Assembly: GCA_018066285.1 (NCBI GenBank)
Contig: JAGHRS010000052.1
Coordinates: forward strand, 26,189 to 90,188
Source of the DNA: Candidatus Treponema caballi
GTDB taxonomy: Bacteria > Spirochaetota > Spirochaetia > Treponematales > Treponemataceae
Direction: 5' to 3'
DNA length: 64,000 bases
Of the stretch, positions 52,933-61,813 are shown one piece after another (position 1 is the first letter of the stretch; each line of letters opens with the position of its first letter). The notes beneath the pieces were generated by a model, which saw nothing but the letters and a program-made list of their open reading frames with translations, did not search any database and was not told the origin of the DNA. The translations under genes were made by a program, and so were the position numbers.

Positions 52933-53832
52933 ATGATCAATAAGAACAAACAAAACTTTTGGATTGCTATGGCATTCCTTATTGTACCTCTTATTATTTT
53001 TTCATTCTTCGTCGTTCTTCCTGTATTTAAGGCTGCTGTATACGGCCTTTTCAAGTGGAATGGACTTGGACCTCTGACAGGTCCGAATGCCGGACGAAAA
53101 ACACAGTTCGTCGGTTTTGGAAACTTCAAAGAGATTTTAACAGACCCCATCTTTTGGAAGGCCTTTTCACATAACGTAAAAATCATTGTACTGTCTTTGC
53201 TTATAGAGCTTCCTATAGCCCTTATACTTGCACTCATTCTTTCATCAAAATCAAAGACAAATGTTGCACTGCGTACAGTGTTCTTCATTCCGTATGTAGT
53301 TTCTGAAGTTATAGCCGGTACTGTATGGCAGTTCATTTACAACCCTCAGTACGGTATTTCAACAACATTCATTGCAAACCTTTTCCCTGAAGGCACAAAC
53401 TTCGCTTTCCTTGGAAACCCCGATACCGTATTCAATGCAATTTTTATTGTAGTTATATGGAAGTACTTCGGACTGTACATGATTCTTTACATTGCAGGTC
53501 TGCAGGGTATTTCAGACGATATCCGCGAAGCTGCGGCTATTGATGGTGCAAACCCACTCCAGCTGAACTGGTACATCATCATTCCTCTGTTGCTTCCAAC
53601 AATCGTTGTAACCCTGTTCTTCTGTATTGTCGGATCTTTACAGACATTCGATATTATATGGGCAATGGGTAAAGGTGACCCGGTCAACTCGGCAGAAACG
53701 ATGGTTACGTATCTATACAAATTCGGATTCAAACGGCTCCAGATGGGTTTCGGTAGTGCAATAGCTATCGTCATCTTCTTTATCTGTGTTACATTCAACG
53801 CAGTATATCAGAGACTGACAACAAAGAAATAA
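52933..53832 (+). CDS. Sugar ABC transporter permease 1 (CUT1 type)
   Basis: 299 residues with six membrane segments; the EAA loop is DIREAAAIDGANPLQLNWYIIIPLLLP, which docks the ATPase. Relatives are MalF/UgpA-like CUT1 permeases. Ribosome site AAAAGG upstream of ATG. No ATPase gene follows; in many bacteria a shared MsmK-type ATPase encoded elsewhere serves such operons. Confidence 0.92.
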   Translation: MINKNKQNFWIAMAFLIVPLIIFSFFVVLPVFKAAVYGLFKWNGLGPLTGPNAGRKTQFVGFGNFKEILTDPIFWKAFSHNVKIIVLSLLIELPIALILALILSSKSKTNVALRTVFFIPYVVSEVIAGTVWQFIYNPQYGISTTFIANLFPEGTNFAFLGNPDTVFNAIFIVVIWKYFGLYMILYIAGLQGISDDIREAAAIDGANPLQLNWYIIIPLLLPTIVVTLFFCIVGSLQTFDIIWAMGKGDPVNSAETMVTYLYKFGFKRLQMGFGSAIAIVIFFICVTFNAVYQRLTTKK

Positions 53833-53844
53833 CGAGGTAGAAAG

Positions 53845-54687
53845 ATGAACAAAACAAACACAAACGTCTGGTATAAAGTACTTAAAATCCTTTTCCTCGT
53901 GATTATCGCGATTTACACAGTATTCCCTCTGTATGTCATGCTGCTTGGCGGTTTCAAGACACTGCAGCAGCTTCGCGCCGACCTGCTCGGACTTCCTCGT
54001 CCTTTCCAGTTTGAGACGTTCTTAAAGATTCTGAATCCTTCTACATCCACATTCTGGAGGAGTTTCTTCAACTCTTTCATCATCATGGCTGGAACAGTTT
54101 TCTTTGACGTATTGCTGAGCTGTCTTACAGGCTTCACCTTTGCACGCATCAAGTTCTTCGGAAGAGAATTCCTTTACAACTACTTCCTGCTCGGACTTCT
54201 GTTCCCGCTCGCAGTTGCAATTCTTCCTATGTATCTGCAGATGCGTGATATCGGCCTTCTTGATACCTATCTTGGTATCATCCTGCCGCAGGCTGCCTTC
54301 AATCTTGCATTCCACACCATGCTGACACGCAGCTTCTTTGAACAGATTCCTATGGATCTCGAAGAAGCCGCAACAATCGATGGCTGTAGCAAGTTCGGCT
54401 TTCTGGTAAGAATGGTTATTCCTCTTTCAAAGCCAATCATTACGACAATTGCTGTTCTGACACTTGTTGCTTCATGGAACCAGTTCCTGTTGCCGCTGCT
54501 CGTTCTTAATGATGAAACTAAATACACTCTGCCACTTGGTGTCATGCAGTATCAGGGACAGTATGCTACAGACTGGGCTAGAGTTCTTTGTTACCTGACT
54601 CTCTGTACAATTCCGGCAATCATCTTCTATGTGCTCGCACAGAAAGAAATTGTTGCCGGTCTTACAGCAGGTGCCGTAAAGGAATAA
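53845..54687 (+). CDS. Sugar ABC transporter permease 2 (CUT1 type)
   Basis: 280 residues, six membrane segments, MalG-like. EAA loop: DLEEAATIDGCSKFGFLVRMVIPLSKP. GAGGTAGAAAG lies before the ATG, 12 bases after permease 1. The stop codon sits in the first arm of a perfect hairpin (54681-54708), and three more hairpins follow. Confidence 0.92.
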   Translation: MNKTNTNVWYKVLKILFLVIIAIYTVFPLYVMLLGGFKTLQQLRADLLGLPRPFQFETFLKILNPSTSTFWRSFFNSFIIMAGTVFFDVLLSCLTGFTFARIKFFGREFLYNYFLLGLLFPLAVAILPMYLQMRDIGLLDTYLGIILPQAAFNLAFHTMLTRSFFEQIPMDLEEAATIDGCSKFGFLVRMVIPLSKPIITTIAVLTLVASWNQFLLPLLVLNDETKYTLPLGVMQYQGQYATDWARVLCYLTLCTIPAIIFYVLAQKEIVAGLTAGAVKE

Positions 54688-54866
54688 AAGCATCCATGCT
54701 TTTATTCCTTCTACGCGAGCCACTTCGTGGTTCGCGTGGGATTATTTCAGTTTTTTGAAAACCAACGGGAAATTACGTCCATGTAATTTCCCGTTTTTGT
54801 TTTAAACAAAAAAACAATTCAGTTTTCCGCTTTCAAAAAAGGCTGTCAGAAATGACAGCTTTTTTT
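54681..54866 (+). terminator. Stack of four hairpins after the ABC operon
   Basis: H1 54681-54708 is a perfect 13-pair palindrome centred on CATCCATG, with the permease stop in its left arm. H2 54713-54737 (ACGCGAGCCAC/GTGGTTCGCGT). H3 54764-54795, 13 pairs then TTTTTG. H4 54842-54859, seven pairs then seven T. H3 and H4 look like true terminators. No gene in this stretch. Confidence 0.8.
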
Positions 54867-54916
54867 ATGCATGTAAGTACCTTCCGCTTTTTTTGATATT
54901 TTTTTTACAGATACGA

Positions 54917-55052
54917 GAGGGAGGGTCGGGGTGCTGCCGTACGGGGACTCGGATGACACATCGGCCCCGAGCCCGCTTGCGGGCGAGTGTGATACCTATT
55001 GTTGCCGTGGTGTCATTCGAGGCACCGGAAGGCAGCACCCCGTCCCTCCCTC
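54917..55052. repeat. Long GC-rich palindromic element A
   Basis: Arms 54917-54938 and 55031-55052 pair over 22 bases with one mismatch; nested inside are a second stem (54948-54959 with 55010-55021) and a GCCCGC-TT-GCGGGC hairpin. The whole 136 bases fold into one long rod upstream of the diguanylate cyclase promoter. Ends next to ATATA. No protein of its own; long frames through it come from its composition. Confidence 0.7.
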
Positions 55053-55125
55053 ACATATATGCAAACACATCCTTAAACAATAACCGAAAAGTAGAATTTC
55101 TTTATTATAGGGGTTGCCTCTTCCG

Positions 55126-55134
55126 TGGTATACT
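55126..55134 (+). promoter_or_regulatory. Extended -10 promoter of the diguanylate cyclase (leaderless)
   Basis: TGG-TATACT (box 55129-55134), seven bases, ATG 55142. Confidence 0.65.
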
Positions 55135-55141
55135 TTCAGTA

Positions 55142-57055
55142 ATGAAACAAAAGATTGCCGTATTATGTTCTGGCTGGAAGTATGATTATGTAACAGAGTT
55201 CCTGCATGGCATGCAACAGGCGACTGCAGGCGGGGACATTGATATTTACGTGTTTGTCGCCTACAATTTTACTGAACTTTCCGGTTTTCCCAATTTCTCA
55301 GGCTTTTCCATTTACAGCATAATCCCTTATGAAGACTTTGATGGCGTTGTTATTCTTGCTGATCAGATAAATAACGCACGTACTCTTGAAAAAGAGCGTA
55401 TACGAACCATCAAGGCCGGCAAAACAGCAGTTGTCGTAAACTTCCGTATGGATGGCACTACCTCTATTAAAAGCGATGATTACACCGCAGCTTATGAGAT
55501 GATGGAACATCTCATAAAGGAACACGGATATACCGATTTCGGCTATCTGGACAGTAAAGTAGTTTCATCTGCCCGCGCAGAACAATATAAGGCATTCCGA
55601 ACCTGCATGCTGGACAACAACCTTACCATAAACATGGACCACGTTTTCCAGCTGCCATCTGACACATACAACGATTCGTATTCCTTTGTTTCCCAATACA
55701 TAAGGGATGGAAACAAGCTCCCCGAGGTTCTTGTCTGCGCAAATGATGATATTGCATTGGGTGTCTACAAGGCAGCAGAAGAGAATGGCATATCCATTCC
55801 AGAACAACTGAAAGTTGTAGGCTATGACGACAAGTATTTCGCAAAACATCTGAATCCGCCGCTTTCAACGGTAAAAAACAATGTTGCGCTGATTGGAACG
55901 GAGGCAGCAAAGCGTTCCCAATACCACAGTAACGAGACAAAGATTCTGAAAGCCAAGAACATACCGGTTTACCGCTGTTCCTGTGGCTGCGGAAACGGTT
56001 CTTTGCAGGAAAAAAACACAGACAGCAACTTCTACCTGTCTTCTTTGACGCAGAACCGCATTACCAGCGAATTCTCGGCTCAGATGGAAAAGATTGAGGA
56101 AGTATTTACCGAAGCCGCGGATGTTTTCTCACTGCTGACAAACCTTGAATCACTTTTCAACAAGTCTCATTCATTTGAAGGCGACAATTTCAGCATCTTC
56201 CTGAAAGCAGACTGGTCAAGCGTTCTGATTAACTCTGAGGAAAATCTGCCTCAAAATCTTTCTTACGGTGCTTCGGTTCAGAGCATTACATCAATCATCA
56301 ACGGCAAGAAGGGACTGAAGGAAATCATTCAGACACGCAGCCTGATTCCATCCCAGATGGAAAGCGAAGGCAACCATATGTACCTTTTCTTCCCGATCTT
56401 CAATCACTCGTACGCACATGGTTATCTGGTAACGAAAGACAATCTGGACATTCTGAACAATAATTACGCCTACACATGGACGCGCACCGTCGGCACAAAC
56501 ATTGAGCGTTTCAGAAAGAAAAACATGTACAAACAGATGAGCCAGCAGTTCCTGAAACTTTCAACACGCGACGCTCTCTCCGGAATGCTTAACCGTGTCG
56601 GCCTTGATAAGCTGGCAAAGCCGTTCTTTGCACAGAACAAGAAAAACGGCATTCCGACCATCCTGTTCTTCATAGACATCAACTCAATGAAGACAATCAA
56701 CGACAAGTTCGGCCATCTGCACGGTGACCTTGCGGTAAAGACCGTAGCAGCGTCTGTCATGCAGGTTGTGCCTAAAAACTGGCTGTGTGTACGTTACGGT
56801 GGTGATGAGTTCCTGGTCGTCGGTAATACGAAAGGCTACAACAATGAGGATTACTGCTCACAGATTACCGCAACGCTCACAAAGAAAACTTCCACGATGA
56901 AGCTTCCATACAGTCTTACGTGCAGTGTCGGAACAATGACGTTCCCGCCTTCAACCTTTTTAACGCTGGAACAGGCCGTTGAGCAGGTCGATGCGCTCAT
57001 GTACGAAAAGAAACAGGCATTCCACCGCGCCCAGGGCGACCGTCCCCACGGCTAA
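55142..57055 (+). CDS. Soluble diguanylate cyclase with LacI-like ligand-binding domain
   Basis: 637 residues from ATG 55142. Residues 1-275 are a periplasmic-binding-protein fold as in LacI regulators (IAVLCSGWKYDYVTEFLHGM, FDGVVILADQ, YTDFGYLDSK, EVLVCANDDIALGVYKAAEENG, VVGYDD), without a DNA-binding part, signal peptide or membrane segment. A Cys cluster (CSCGCG) near 280 and a middle region (about 290-470) follow, then a GGDEF domain with VRYGGDEFLVVG near residue 550. It should make c-di-GMP in the cytosol in response to a small molecule, perhaps a sugar carried by the adjacent ABC transporter (inference). Confidence 0.88.
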   Translation: MKQKIAVLCSGWKYDYVTEFLHGMQQATAGGDIDIYVFVAYNFTELSGFPNFSGFSIYSIIPYEDFDGVVILADQINNARTLEKERIRTIKAGKTAVVVNFRMDGTTSIKSDDYTAAYEMMEHLIKEHGYTDFGYLDSKVVSSARAEQYKAFRTCMLDNNLTINMDHVFQLPSDTYNDSYSFVSQYIRDGNKLPEVLVCANDDIALGVYKAAEENGISIPEQLKVVGYDDKYFAKHLNPPLSTVKNNVALIGTEAAKRSQYHSNETKILKAKNIPVYRCSCGCGNGSLQEKNTDSNFYLSSLTQNRITSEFSAQMEKIEEVFTEAADVFSLLTNLESLFNKSHSFEGDNFSIFLKADWSSVLINSEENLPQNLSYGASVQSITSIINGKKGLKEIIQTRSLIPSQMESEGNHMYLFFPIFNHSYAHGYLVTKDNLDILNNNYAYTWTRTVGTNIERFRKKNMYKQMSQQFLKLSTRDALSGMLNRVGLDKLAKPFFAQNKKNGIPTILFFIDINSMKTINDKFGHLHGDLAVKTVAASVMQVVPKNWLCVRYGGDEFLVVGNTKGYNNEDYCSQITATLTKKTSTMKLPYSLTCSVGTMTFPPSTFLTLEQAVEQVDALMYEKKQAFHRAQGDRPHG

Positions 57056-57082
57056 AAAGCTCTGTAAATGCGTTTCAGAAGA

Positions 57083-57091
57083 TGCTATACT
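57083..57091 (+). promoter_or_regulatory. Extended -10 promoter of murD (leaderless)
   Basis: TGC-TATACT (box 57086-57091), six bases, ATG 57098. The box lies 30 bases after the cyclase stop. Confidence 0.65.
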
Positions 57092-57097
57092 GAGAGC

Positions 57098-58531
57098 ATG
57101 TACACGAACACGCATTCATATCCGGCGGGCTGCTTTTTCAAGAGCCTGGAAGACATCAAAGACAAGAAGGTTACCATTCACGGCCTTGGGCTGAACGGCG
57201 GCGGAGAGGCCTCCGTCCGCTTTTTCGCGCGATACGGCGCTTACGTAACAGTTACCGACATGAAAACAGAAGAGCAGCTTGCTCCGACACTCGCATCCCT
57301 GCGCGGCGATCCGTCGCTCGATTTGAGCAGGACGCGTTTCGTCCTGGGAAAGCACGAGCTGGCCGACTTTGAGAATGCGGATGTCGTCATCAAGAATCCG
57401 GGCATTAAATATGAGGGAAACAAGTATCTGGCCGCCGCAAAAGCGATTGAGACCGATCTTTCACTGTTCTTAAGCTTTACTAAGGCGCCGGTCATTGCAG
57501 TTACCGGAAGCAAGGGAAAGTCATCTACGGTAAGCGCCATTCACTACGGATTATGCGAAGCCGGCTTTGAAGCGTACCTGGGCGGAAACATTACCGTGAG
57601 CCCCCTCACCTTCCTGGAAAAGACAAACGAAAAAACGCCTGTCGTGCTGGAACTTTCGAGCTGGCAGCTTGCGGATCTGAAGGGGCGCGGCGTTTTGAAG
57701 CCGCACATCACCGTGCTTACAAAAATCGTGCCGGATCATCAGAACTGGTACCACGAAATGGAAGCGTACGTGAACGACAAGAAGCTTATATACGCTGATC
57801 AGGGCCCGGATGACTACACGCTCTGCATGAAGGATGACCCGTGGGGCGAAGCTTTTGCAAACGAAACGAAAGCGAAGGTCGTCTGGTACGGCGACAGCGC
57901 TGATGTTCCCGTCCGCATAACGGATGCTGTCGTTCCAGGCGAGCACATGAAGCAGAACCTGACAAATGCTGCCATCGTCATGACGTTGATGGGCGTTCCC
58001 GCTGACAAGGCACGCGGCATTCTTTCCGTATATCCGGGCATTGCGCACCGTCTTGAGTACTTCCACTCGTGGACTGTCCCGGAAAACAGCGCAACAGGCA
58101 GTGCAAAGCCGCTTGAGGTGCGCTTCTACAATGACAGCGCAGCAACCGTTCCTGATGCTGTAGCAGCCGCCATCCGGTCGTTTAAGGAAGCGCCGGTTCT
58201 GCTTGCTGGCGGCACTGACAAAGGTCTTGAGTTTACGCCGTTTGCAGATGCTGCCGGTGAAGCATGCGCCATCTATCTGCTTGAGGGCACAGGCACTGAC
58301 AAGTTGCTTCCCGAACTTGAGAAGCGCGGCATCAGCTGGAACGGACCGTACGCCAGCCTTGATGACATGCTCGCTGCTTTCAAAGCCGACGTTCTGGCGG
58401 CTGAAGATACAGATGAAGCACATCCGCTTAATGTGGTATTCTCGCCGGGAGCAACTTCATTCGGCATGTTCGACAATGAGTTCGACCGCGGCAACAAGTT
58501 CAAAGCAAAAGTCTCCGAAATATTCTATTGA
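57098..58531 (+). CDS. murD: UDP-N-acetylmuramoylalanine--D-glutamate ligase
   Basis: 477 residues from ATG 57098 (MYTNTHSYPAG). ATP loop AVTGSKGKSSTVSAIHYGL, LELSSWQLADLKG and NLTNAAIVMTLMGVP are MurD/Mur-ligase blocks, and the end has VFSPGATSFGMFDNEFDRG, which matches MurD. The N-terminal GLGLNGGGEASVRFFARYGAYVTVTD is the Rossmann-like UDP-binding part. It adds D-glutamate to the peptidoglycan precursor, just before MurE. Confidence 0.93.
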   Translation: MYTNTHSYPAGCFFKSLEDIKDKKVTIHGLGLNGGGEASVRFFARYGAYVTVTDMKTEEQLAPTLASLRGDPSLDLSRTRFVLGKHELADFENADVVIKNPGIKYEGNKYLAAAKAIETDLSLFLSFTKAPVIAVTGSKGKSSTVSAIHYGLCEAGFEAYLGGNITVSPLTFLEKTNEKTPVVLELSSWQLADLKGRGVLKPHITVLTKIVPDHQNWYHEMEAYVNDKKLIYADQGPDDYTLCMKDDPWGEAFANETKAKVVWYGDSADVPVRITDAVVPGEHMKQNLTNAAIVMTLMGVPADKARGILSVYPGIAHRLEYFHSWTVPENSATGSAKPLEVRFYNDSAATVPDAVAAAIRSFKEAPVLLAGGTDKGLEFTPFADAAGEACAIYLLEGTGTDKLLPELEKRGISWNGPYASLDDMLAAFKADVLAAEDTDEAHPLNVVFSPGATSFGMFDNEFDRGNKFKAKVSEIFY

Positions 58532-58582
58532 ATGATATATACAGTTGTGATAGACTGTTCGCTAATATATTTATCTAATTTA

Positions 58583-58642
58583 ATGCAGGAGAAGAAAAAG
58601 CACTCCTGTGCCATTAAAAAAAGCCCTGAAAGCAGGGTCTGA
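58583..58642 (+). CDS. Possible 19-codon leader peptide before guaB
   Basis: ATG 58583 to TGA 58642 encodes 19 residues rich in Lys (MQEKKKHSC...). Two hairpins overlap it: CAGGAG/CTCCTG and CCCTG-AAAG-CAGGG. The TGA abuts the guaB ribosome site (GAGGAG). It could be a leader peptide or chance; no known leader was recognised. Confidence 0.25.
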   Translation: MQEKKKHSCAIKKSPESRV

Positions 58643-58655
58643 GGAGAACAATTTT

Positions 58656-60161
58656 ATGGCGTATTTTTTTGAGGAACCGTCCCACACATTTGGCGAGTAC
58701 CTGCTGGTACCCGGTTACACATCAGCTGACTGCATTCCGGCGAATGTAAACCTCGTTACGCCGGTTGTTAAGTTCAAGAAGGGCGAAAAACCAGCACTCT
58801 CCATGAACATTCCGCTTGTTTCTGCTGTCATGCAGTCAGTTTCTGATGACAAGATGGCTATTGCCCTTGCAAAGGAAGGCGGCATTTCCTTCATTTATGG
58901 TTCACAGACTATTGAAAATCAGGCTGCTATGGTTGCCCGTGTCAAAGGTTACAAGGCAGGATTTGTTACTTCCGATTCAAACGTTAAGCCTGAGGATTCA
59001 CTGCAGGCTGTAATTGATCTTAAGGAAAGAACGGGTCACTCAACAGTTGCTGTAACTGCTGACGGAACGCCAAACGGAAAGCTTGAAGGCATCATCACAA
59101 GCCGCGACTTCCGTCTGGACCGCGTTGATCTGAAGAACTCAAAGGTCAGTGATTTCATGACTCCGTTTACTGAGCTCATCACTGGTCAGGATGGCATTAC
59201 ACTCGCAGAAGCAAGTGACGTCATCTGGAACAACAAGCTGAACTCTCTGCCAATCATTGATAAGAAGGGAAATCTGAAGTACATGGTTTTCCGCAAGGAC
59301 TACGCAAGCCACGAAGAGCATCCGCTTGAACTGCTCGATTCCCAGCAGCGCTACATTGTTGGCGCAGGAATCAACACACGTGACTACATGGAGCGCGTTC
59401 CAGCTCTTCTTGAAGCTGGCGTTGATGTCATGACACTCGACTCAAGCGAAGGCTTTACAGAATGGCAGCGTCGCGCTCTGCATGACATCCACGAAAAGTG
59501 GCCGGATGCAAAGGTTGGTGCCGGAAACGTTGTTGACCGCGAAGGATTCCTGTTCCTGGCTGAAGCAGGCGCAGACTTCGTAAAGATTGGTATCGGCGGT
59601 GGTTCAATCTGCATTACACGCGAGCAGAAAGGTATTGGACGCGGCCAGGCTACAGCTACAATTGAAGTTGCAAAGGCTCGCGACGAGTACTATGAGAGAA
59701 CGGGCATTTACATTCCGATCTGCTCTGACGGCGGTATCGTTCACGATTACCACATGACGCTCGCCCTCGCTATGGGCGCTGATTTCGTCATGCTGGGCCG
59801 TTACTTCGCCCGCTTTGATGAAAGCCCGACAAACAAGCTGATTGTTAACGGAAGCTACGTAAAGGAATACTGGGGTGAAGGTTCAAACCGCGCCCGCAAC
59901 TGGCAGCGCTACGATATGGGCGGCGCCTCAAAGCTCAGTTTCGAGGAAGGCGTTGACTCTTACGTTCCATACGCTGGAAGCCTGCACGACAACGTCACGA
60001 TGTCTATGAGCAAGATCCGCCACACAATGTGTAACTGCGGTGCCATGACAATTCCTGAACTGCAGCAGAAGGCAAAGATTACGCTCGTTTCTCAGGCATC
60101 AATCGCCGAAGGTTCTGCCCACGACGTCATCGTCAAGAACACGACACTGCGCGCGGAGTAA
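58656..60161 (+). CDS. guaB: Inosine-5'-monophosphate dehydrogenase
   Basis: 501 residues from ATG 58656 ([22 protein letters not shown]), with GAGGAG eleven or so bases upstream. IMPDH barrel with the catalytic cysteine in [18 protein letters not shown], two CBS motifs inserted at about residues 110-220, and [24 protein letters not shown]. It converts IMP to XMP, the committed step to GMP. The usual length. The stop codon is in the left arm of a 14-pair hairpin (60158-60187). Confidence 0.94.
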   Translation: MAYFFEEPSHTFGEYLLVPGYTSADCIPANVNLVTPVVKFKKGEKPALSMNIPLVSAVMQSVSDDKMAIALAKEGGISFIYGSQTIENQAAMVARVKGYKAGFVTSDSNVKPEDSLQAVIDLKERTGHSTVAVTADGTPNGKLEGIITSRDFRLDRVDLKNSKVSDFMTPFTELITGQDGITLAEASDVIWNNKLNSLPIIDKKGNLKYMVFRKDYASHEEHPLELLDSQQRYIVGAGINTRDYMERVPALLEAGVDVMTLDSSEGFTEWQRRALHDIHEKWPDAKVGAGNVVDREGFLFLAEAGADFVKIGIGGGSICITREQKGIGRGQATATIEVAKARDEYYERTGIYIPICSDGGIVHDYHMTLALAMGADFVMLGRYFARFDESPTNKLIVNGSYVKEYWGEGSNRARNWQRYDMGGASKLSFEEGVDSYVPYAGSLHDNVTMSMSKIRHTMCNCGAMTIPELQQKAKITLVSQASIAEGSAHDVIVKNTTLRAE

Positions 60162-60287
60162 TTTTTGTCATCCATGACAAAAATTACTTGCAAGAAATCT
60201 TCGTGCGATGCGCGACGATTTCTTGCTTCGCTGTTAAAAGCTACATACGCTTACATAAAAAAACTGCCATCCGTGGCAGTTTTTTTA
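60158..60287 (+). terminator. Stack of three hairpins after guaB
   Basis: 60158-60187 perfect 14-pair palindrome centred on CATCCATG with the guaB stop inside; 60190-60226 GCAAGAAATC/GATTTCTTGC; 60263-60280 ACTGCCA-TCCG-TGGCAGT plus seven T, a standard terminator. Nothing coding in 60290-60436 beyond a weak CACAGCC/GGCTGTG hairpin that may end the convergent xylanase gene. Confidence 0.8.
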
Positions 60288-60436
60288 TGCCCTTGTGGAG
60301 GCGCGCTTTTGGGATGCGGAAGAACCTGCTGGTCCCACATCAGAAAACCCGCCGCTTAAAAACGGGCACATGCTCATAGAAGCAAGAAAGGGGGCGGCAC
60401 ACAGCCTTTCATGTTTATAGCAGGCTGTGACCCGTT

Positions 60437-61672
60437 TTATGCGAGCGTGACTTTCTGCTCTGCCGCACCGGTTGTGAGCGTGAACTTTCCGGAAGTTCCG
60501 CGCGCACTGGCAGCGTACTCGCCCTTGAATCCTTCGACTACAGCATATCCGCTTGCGTCAGTCTTCACGGTAAGCGACGTGTGCCACTCCTCTTTTATAA
60601 GCTTATGCAGCCTGTCGTACGACGGCTTTGGCGTGCTGTTTCTGCGGATTAAGCCGCTCGGTGCGTTGAGCCAGGCGCCGTCGCCCCAATCCCAGTTTGA
60701 GATTGCCTTGACCAGCGGATGCTTCTCAAACAGCAGGCGATATTCGCGTTCAAGCGTATCAGCCTGGAACTGCTCCCATTCAGGAGTTGAAGCATCATCC
60801 TCGTAGTGGATGTCGTTAAGGTCGTCTTTTGTAGGATCAGCTGGAGGAGCGGAGACAATCGTGTTCTCGGTAAAGTGGATTGGAAGGCCGAAGTGTTCAT
60901 AGCGGGAAAGGATTTCCTCAAACTTTTCGTTGGCAAACGCGCCCTGATGCTGATGTGTCTGAAGGCCGATGCAGTTGACCGGAACGCCCGCATTCAGCAG
61001 GCCGTCAATCAGTATTTCGTAGTTTGTTGAAAGGTTGAAGTCGTTGATCAGGAATGTGCCGTCCGGATTCATCTCGTACGCCTTGTTGAACACCTTCTTA
61101 CATATGCCGATGCGACCGTATTCTTTTGCAAGGCGTGTAATCGGGTTGTCGTAGCGTGTGTAAATCGGCATGATGACGACTTCGTTTATCACATCCCACA
61201 TGTTGATAAGTCCCTTAAACGCTGTCATTTCTCGCTCGATGCGGGCAAGCTGCTTTTCAAGAATCGTGTCGTTGTCGTATTTCAGAAGCCACTGTGCGCA
61301 TGCCGTATGCCAGCACAGCGGATGGCCTTTCAAGATGACTCCCTTCTCCTTCAGATAGCGGGCGCCCTCAAGAGTGTCCGACTCACGGGTGGTGCCCTCT
61401 TCAGGCTCATACTGTCCCCAATAGAATGGAAGCGTTGCATAGTTAAAAAGATCAAGCCACAATTTTTTGCGCTGTTCCATCTGTTCTTTCCGGGCTTCAA
61501 ACTCCGGGAACAGCTGGGTTCCACGATACGGAACAAACTCAAAACCACCACATCCGAACAGGAACTCGTGATTAGTCTGCTCCACCTTAATCTCCGTGTC
61601 AGCCAGCGGTTTTCCCGCAGCATCCACAAACTGCACTTTAGCACTTGCCTTCCTGTGAGACAAATCAGCCAT
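60437..61672 (-). CDS. GH10 endo-1,4-beta-xylanase without signal peptide
   Basis: 411 residues from ATG 61672 (MADLSHRKAS); an ATG three codons earlier (61681) sits only one base after the AGGAGG ribosome site. GH10 barrel: LKGHPLCWHT, WDVINEV (acid/base Glu154), LQTHQHQG and IHFTENT (nucleophile Glu259), then NWDWGDGAW. The C-terminal 60 residues form a small beta domain (LTVKTDASGYAVVEGFKGEY). No signal peptide or lipobox, so it is probably intracellular and cleaves imported xylo-oligosaccharides. A hairpin plus T-run (about 61690-61735, minus strand) precedes it and may act as an attenuator. Confidence 0.9.
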   Translation of the reverse strand: MADLSHRKASAKVQFVDAAGKPLADTEIKVEQTNHEFLFGCGGFEFVPYRGTQLFPEFEARKEQMEQRKKLWLDLFNYATLPFYWGQYEPEEGTTRESDTLEGARYLKEKGVILKGHPLCWHTACAQWLLKYDNDTILEKQLARIEREMTAFKGLINMWDVINEVVIMPIYTRYDNPITRLAKEYGRIGICKKVFNKAYEMNPDGTFLINDFNLSTNYEILIDGLLNAGVPVNCIGLQTHQHQGAFANEKFEEILSRYEHFGLPIHFTENTIVSAPPADPTKDDLNDIHYEDDASTPEWEQFQADTLEREYRLLFEKHPLVKAISNWDWGDGAWLNAPSGLIRRNSTPKPSYDRLHKLIKEEWHTSLTVKTDASGYAVVEGFKGEYAASARGTSGKFTLTTGAAEQKVTLA

Positions 61673-61689
61673 ATATTTCATGCCTCCTG

Positions 61690-61735
61690 AACATAAAAAA
61701 AGCAGAACCGCTCTCCACTTTTCAGTATGGAGCCG
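61690..61735 (-). terminator. Hairpin with T-run just upstream of the xylanase gene
   Basis: On the minus strand, GCGGAACGGCTCCA pairs with TGGAGAGCGGTTCTGC (bulged), followed by seven T and ATG. It is either the terminator of the chemoreceptor gene or a leader attenuator of the xylanase gene. Confidence 0.5.
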
Positions 61736-61813
61736 TTCCGCCCTCAGCAACATAGGGATTTTCCCTTGCAGGCAAGCCCCATTCCACGCCAACTGACGCC
61801 CTATATGCAGAAA

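Noticed and set aside
54893..55141. Upstream extension of the diguanylate cyclase frame by 83 codons
   Set aside because: It reads through palindrome A and a promoter. Homology with LacI-type domains begins at ATG 55142, right after the -10 box.
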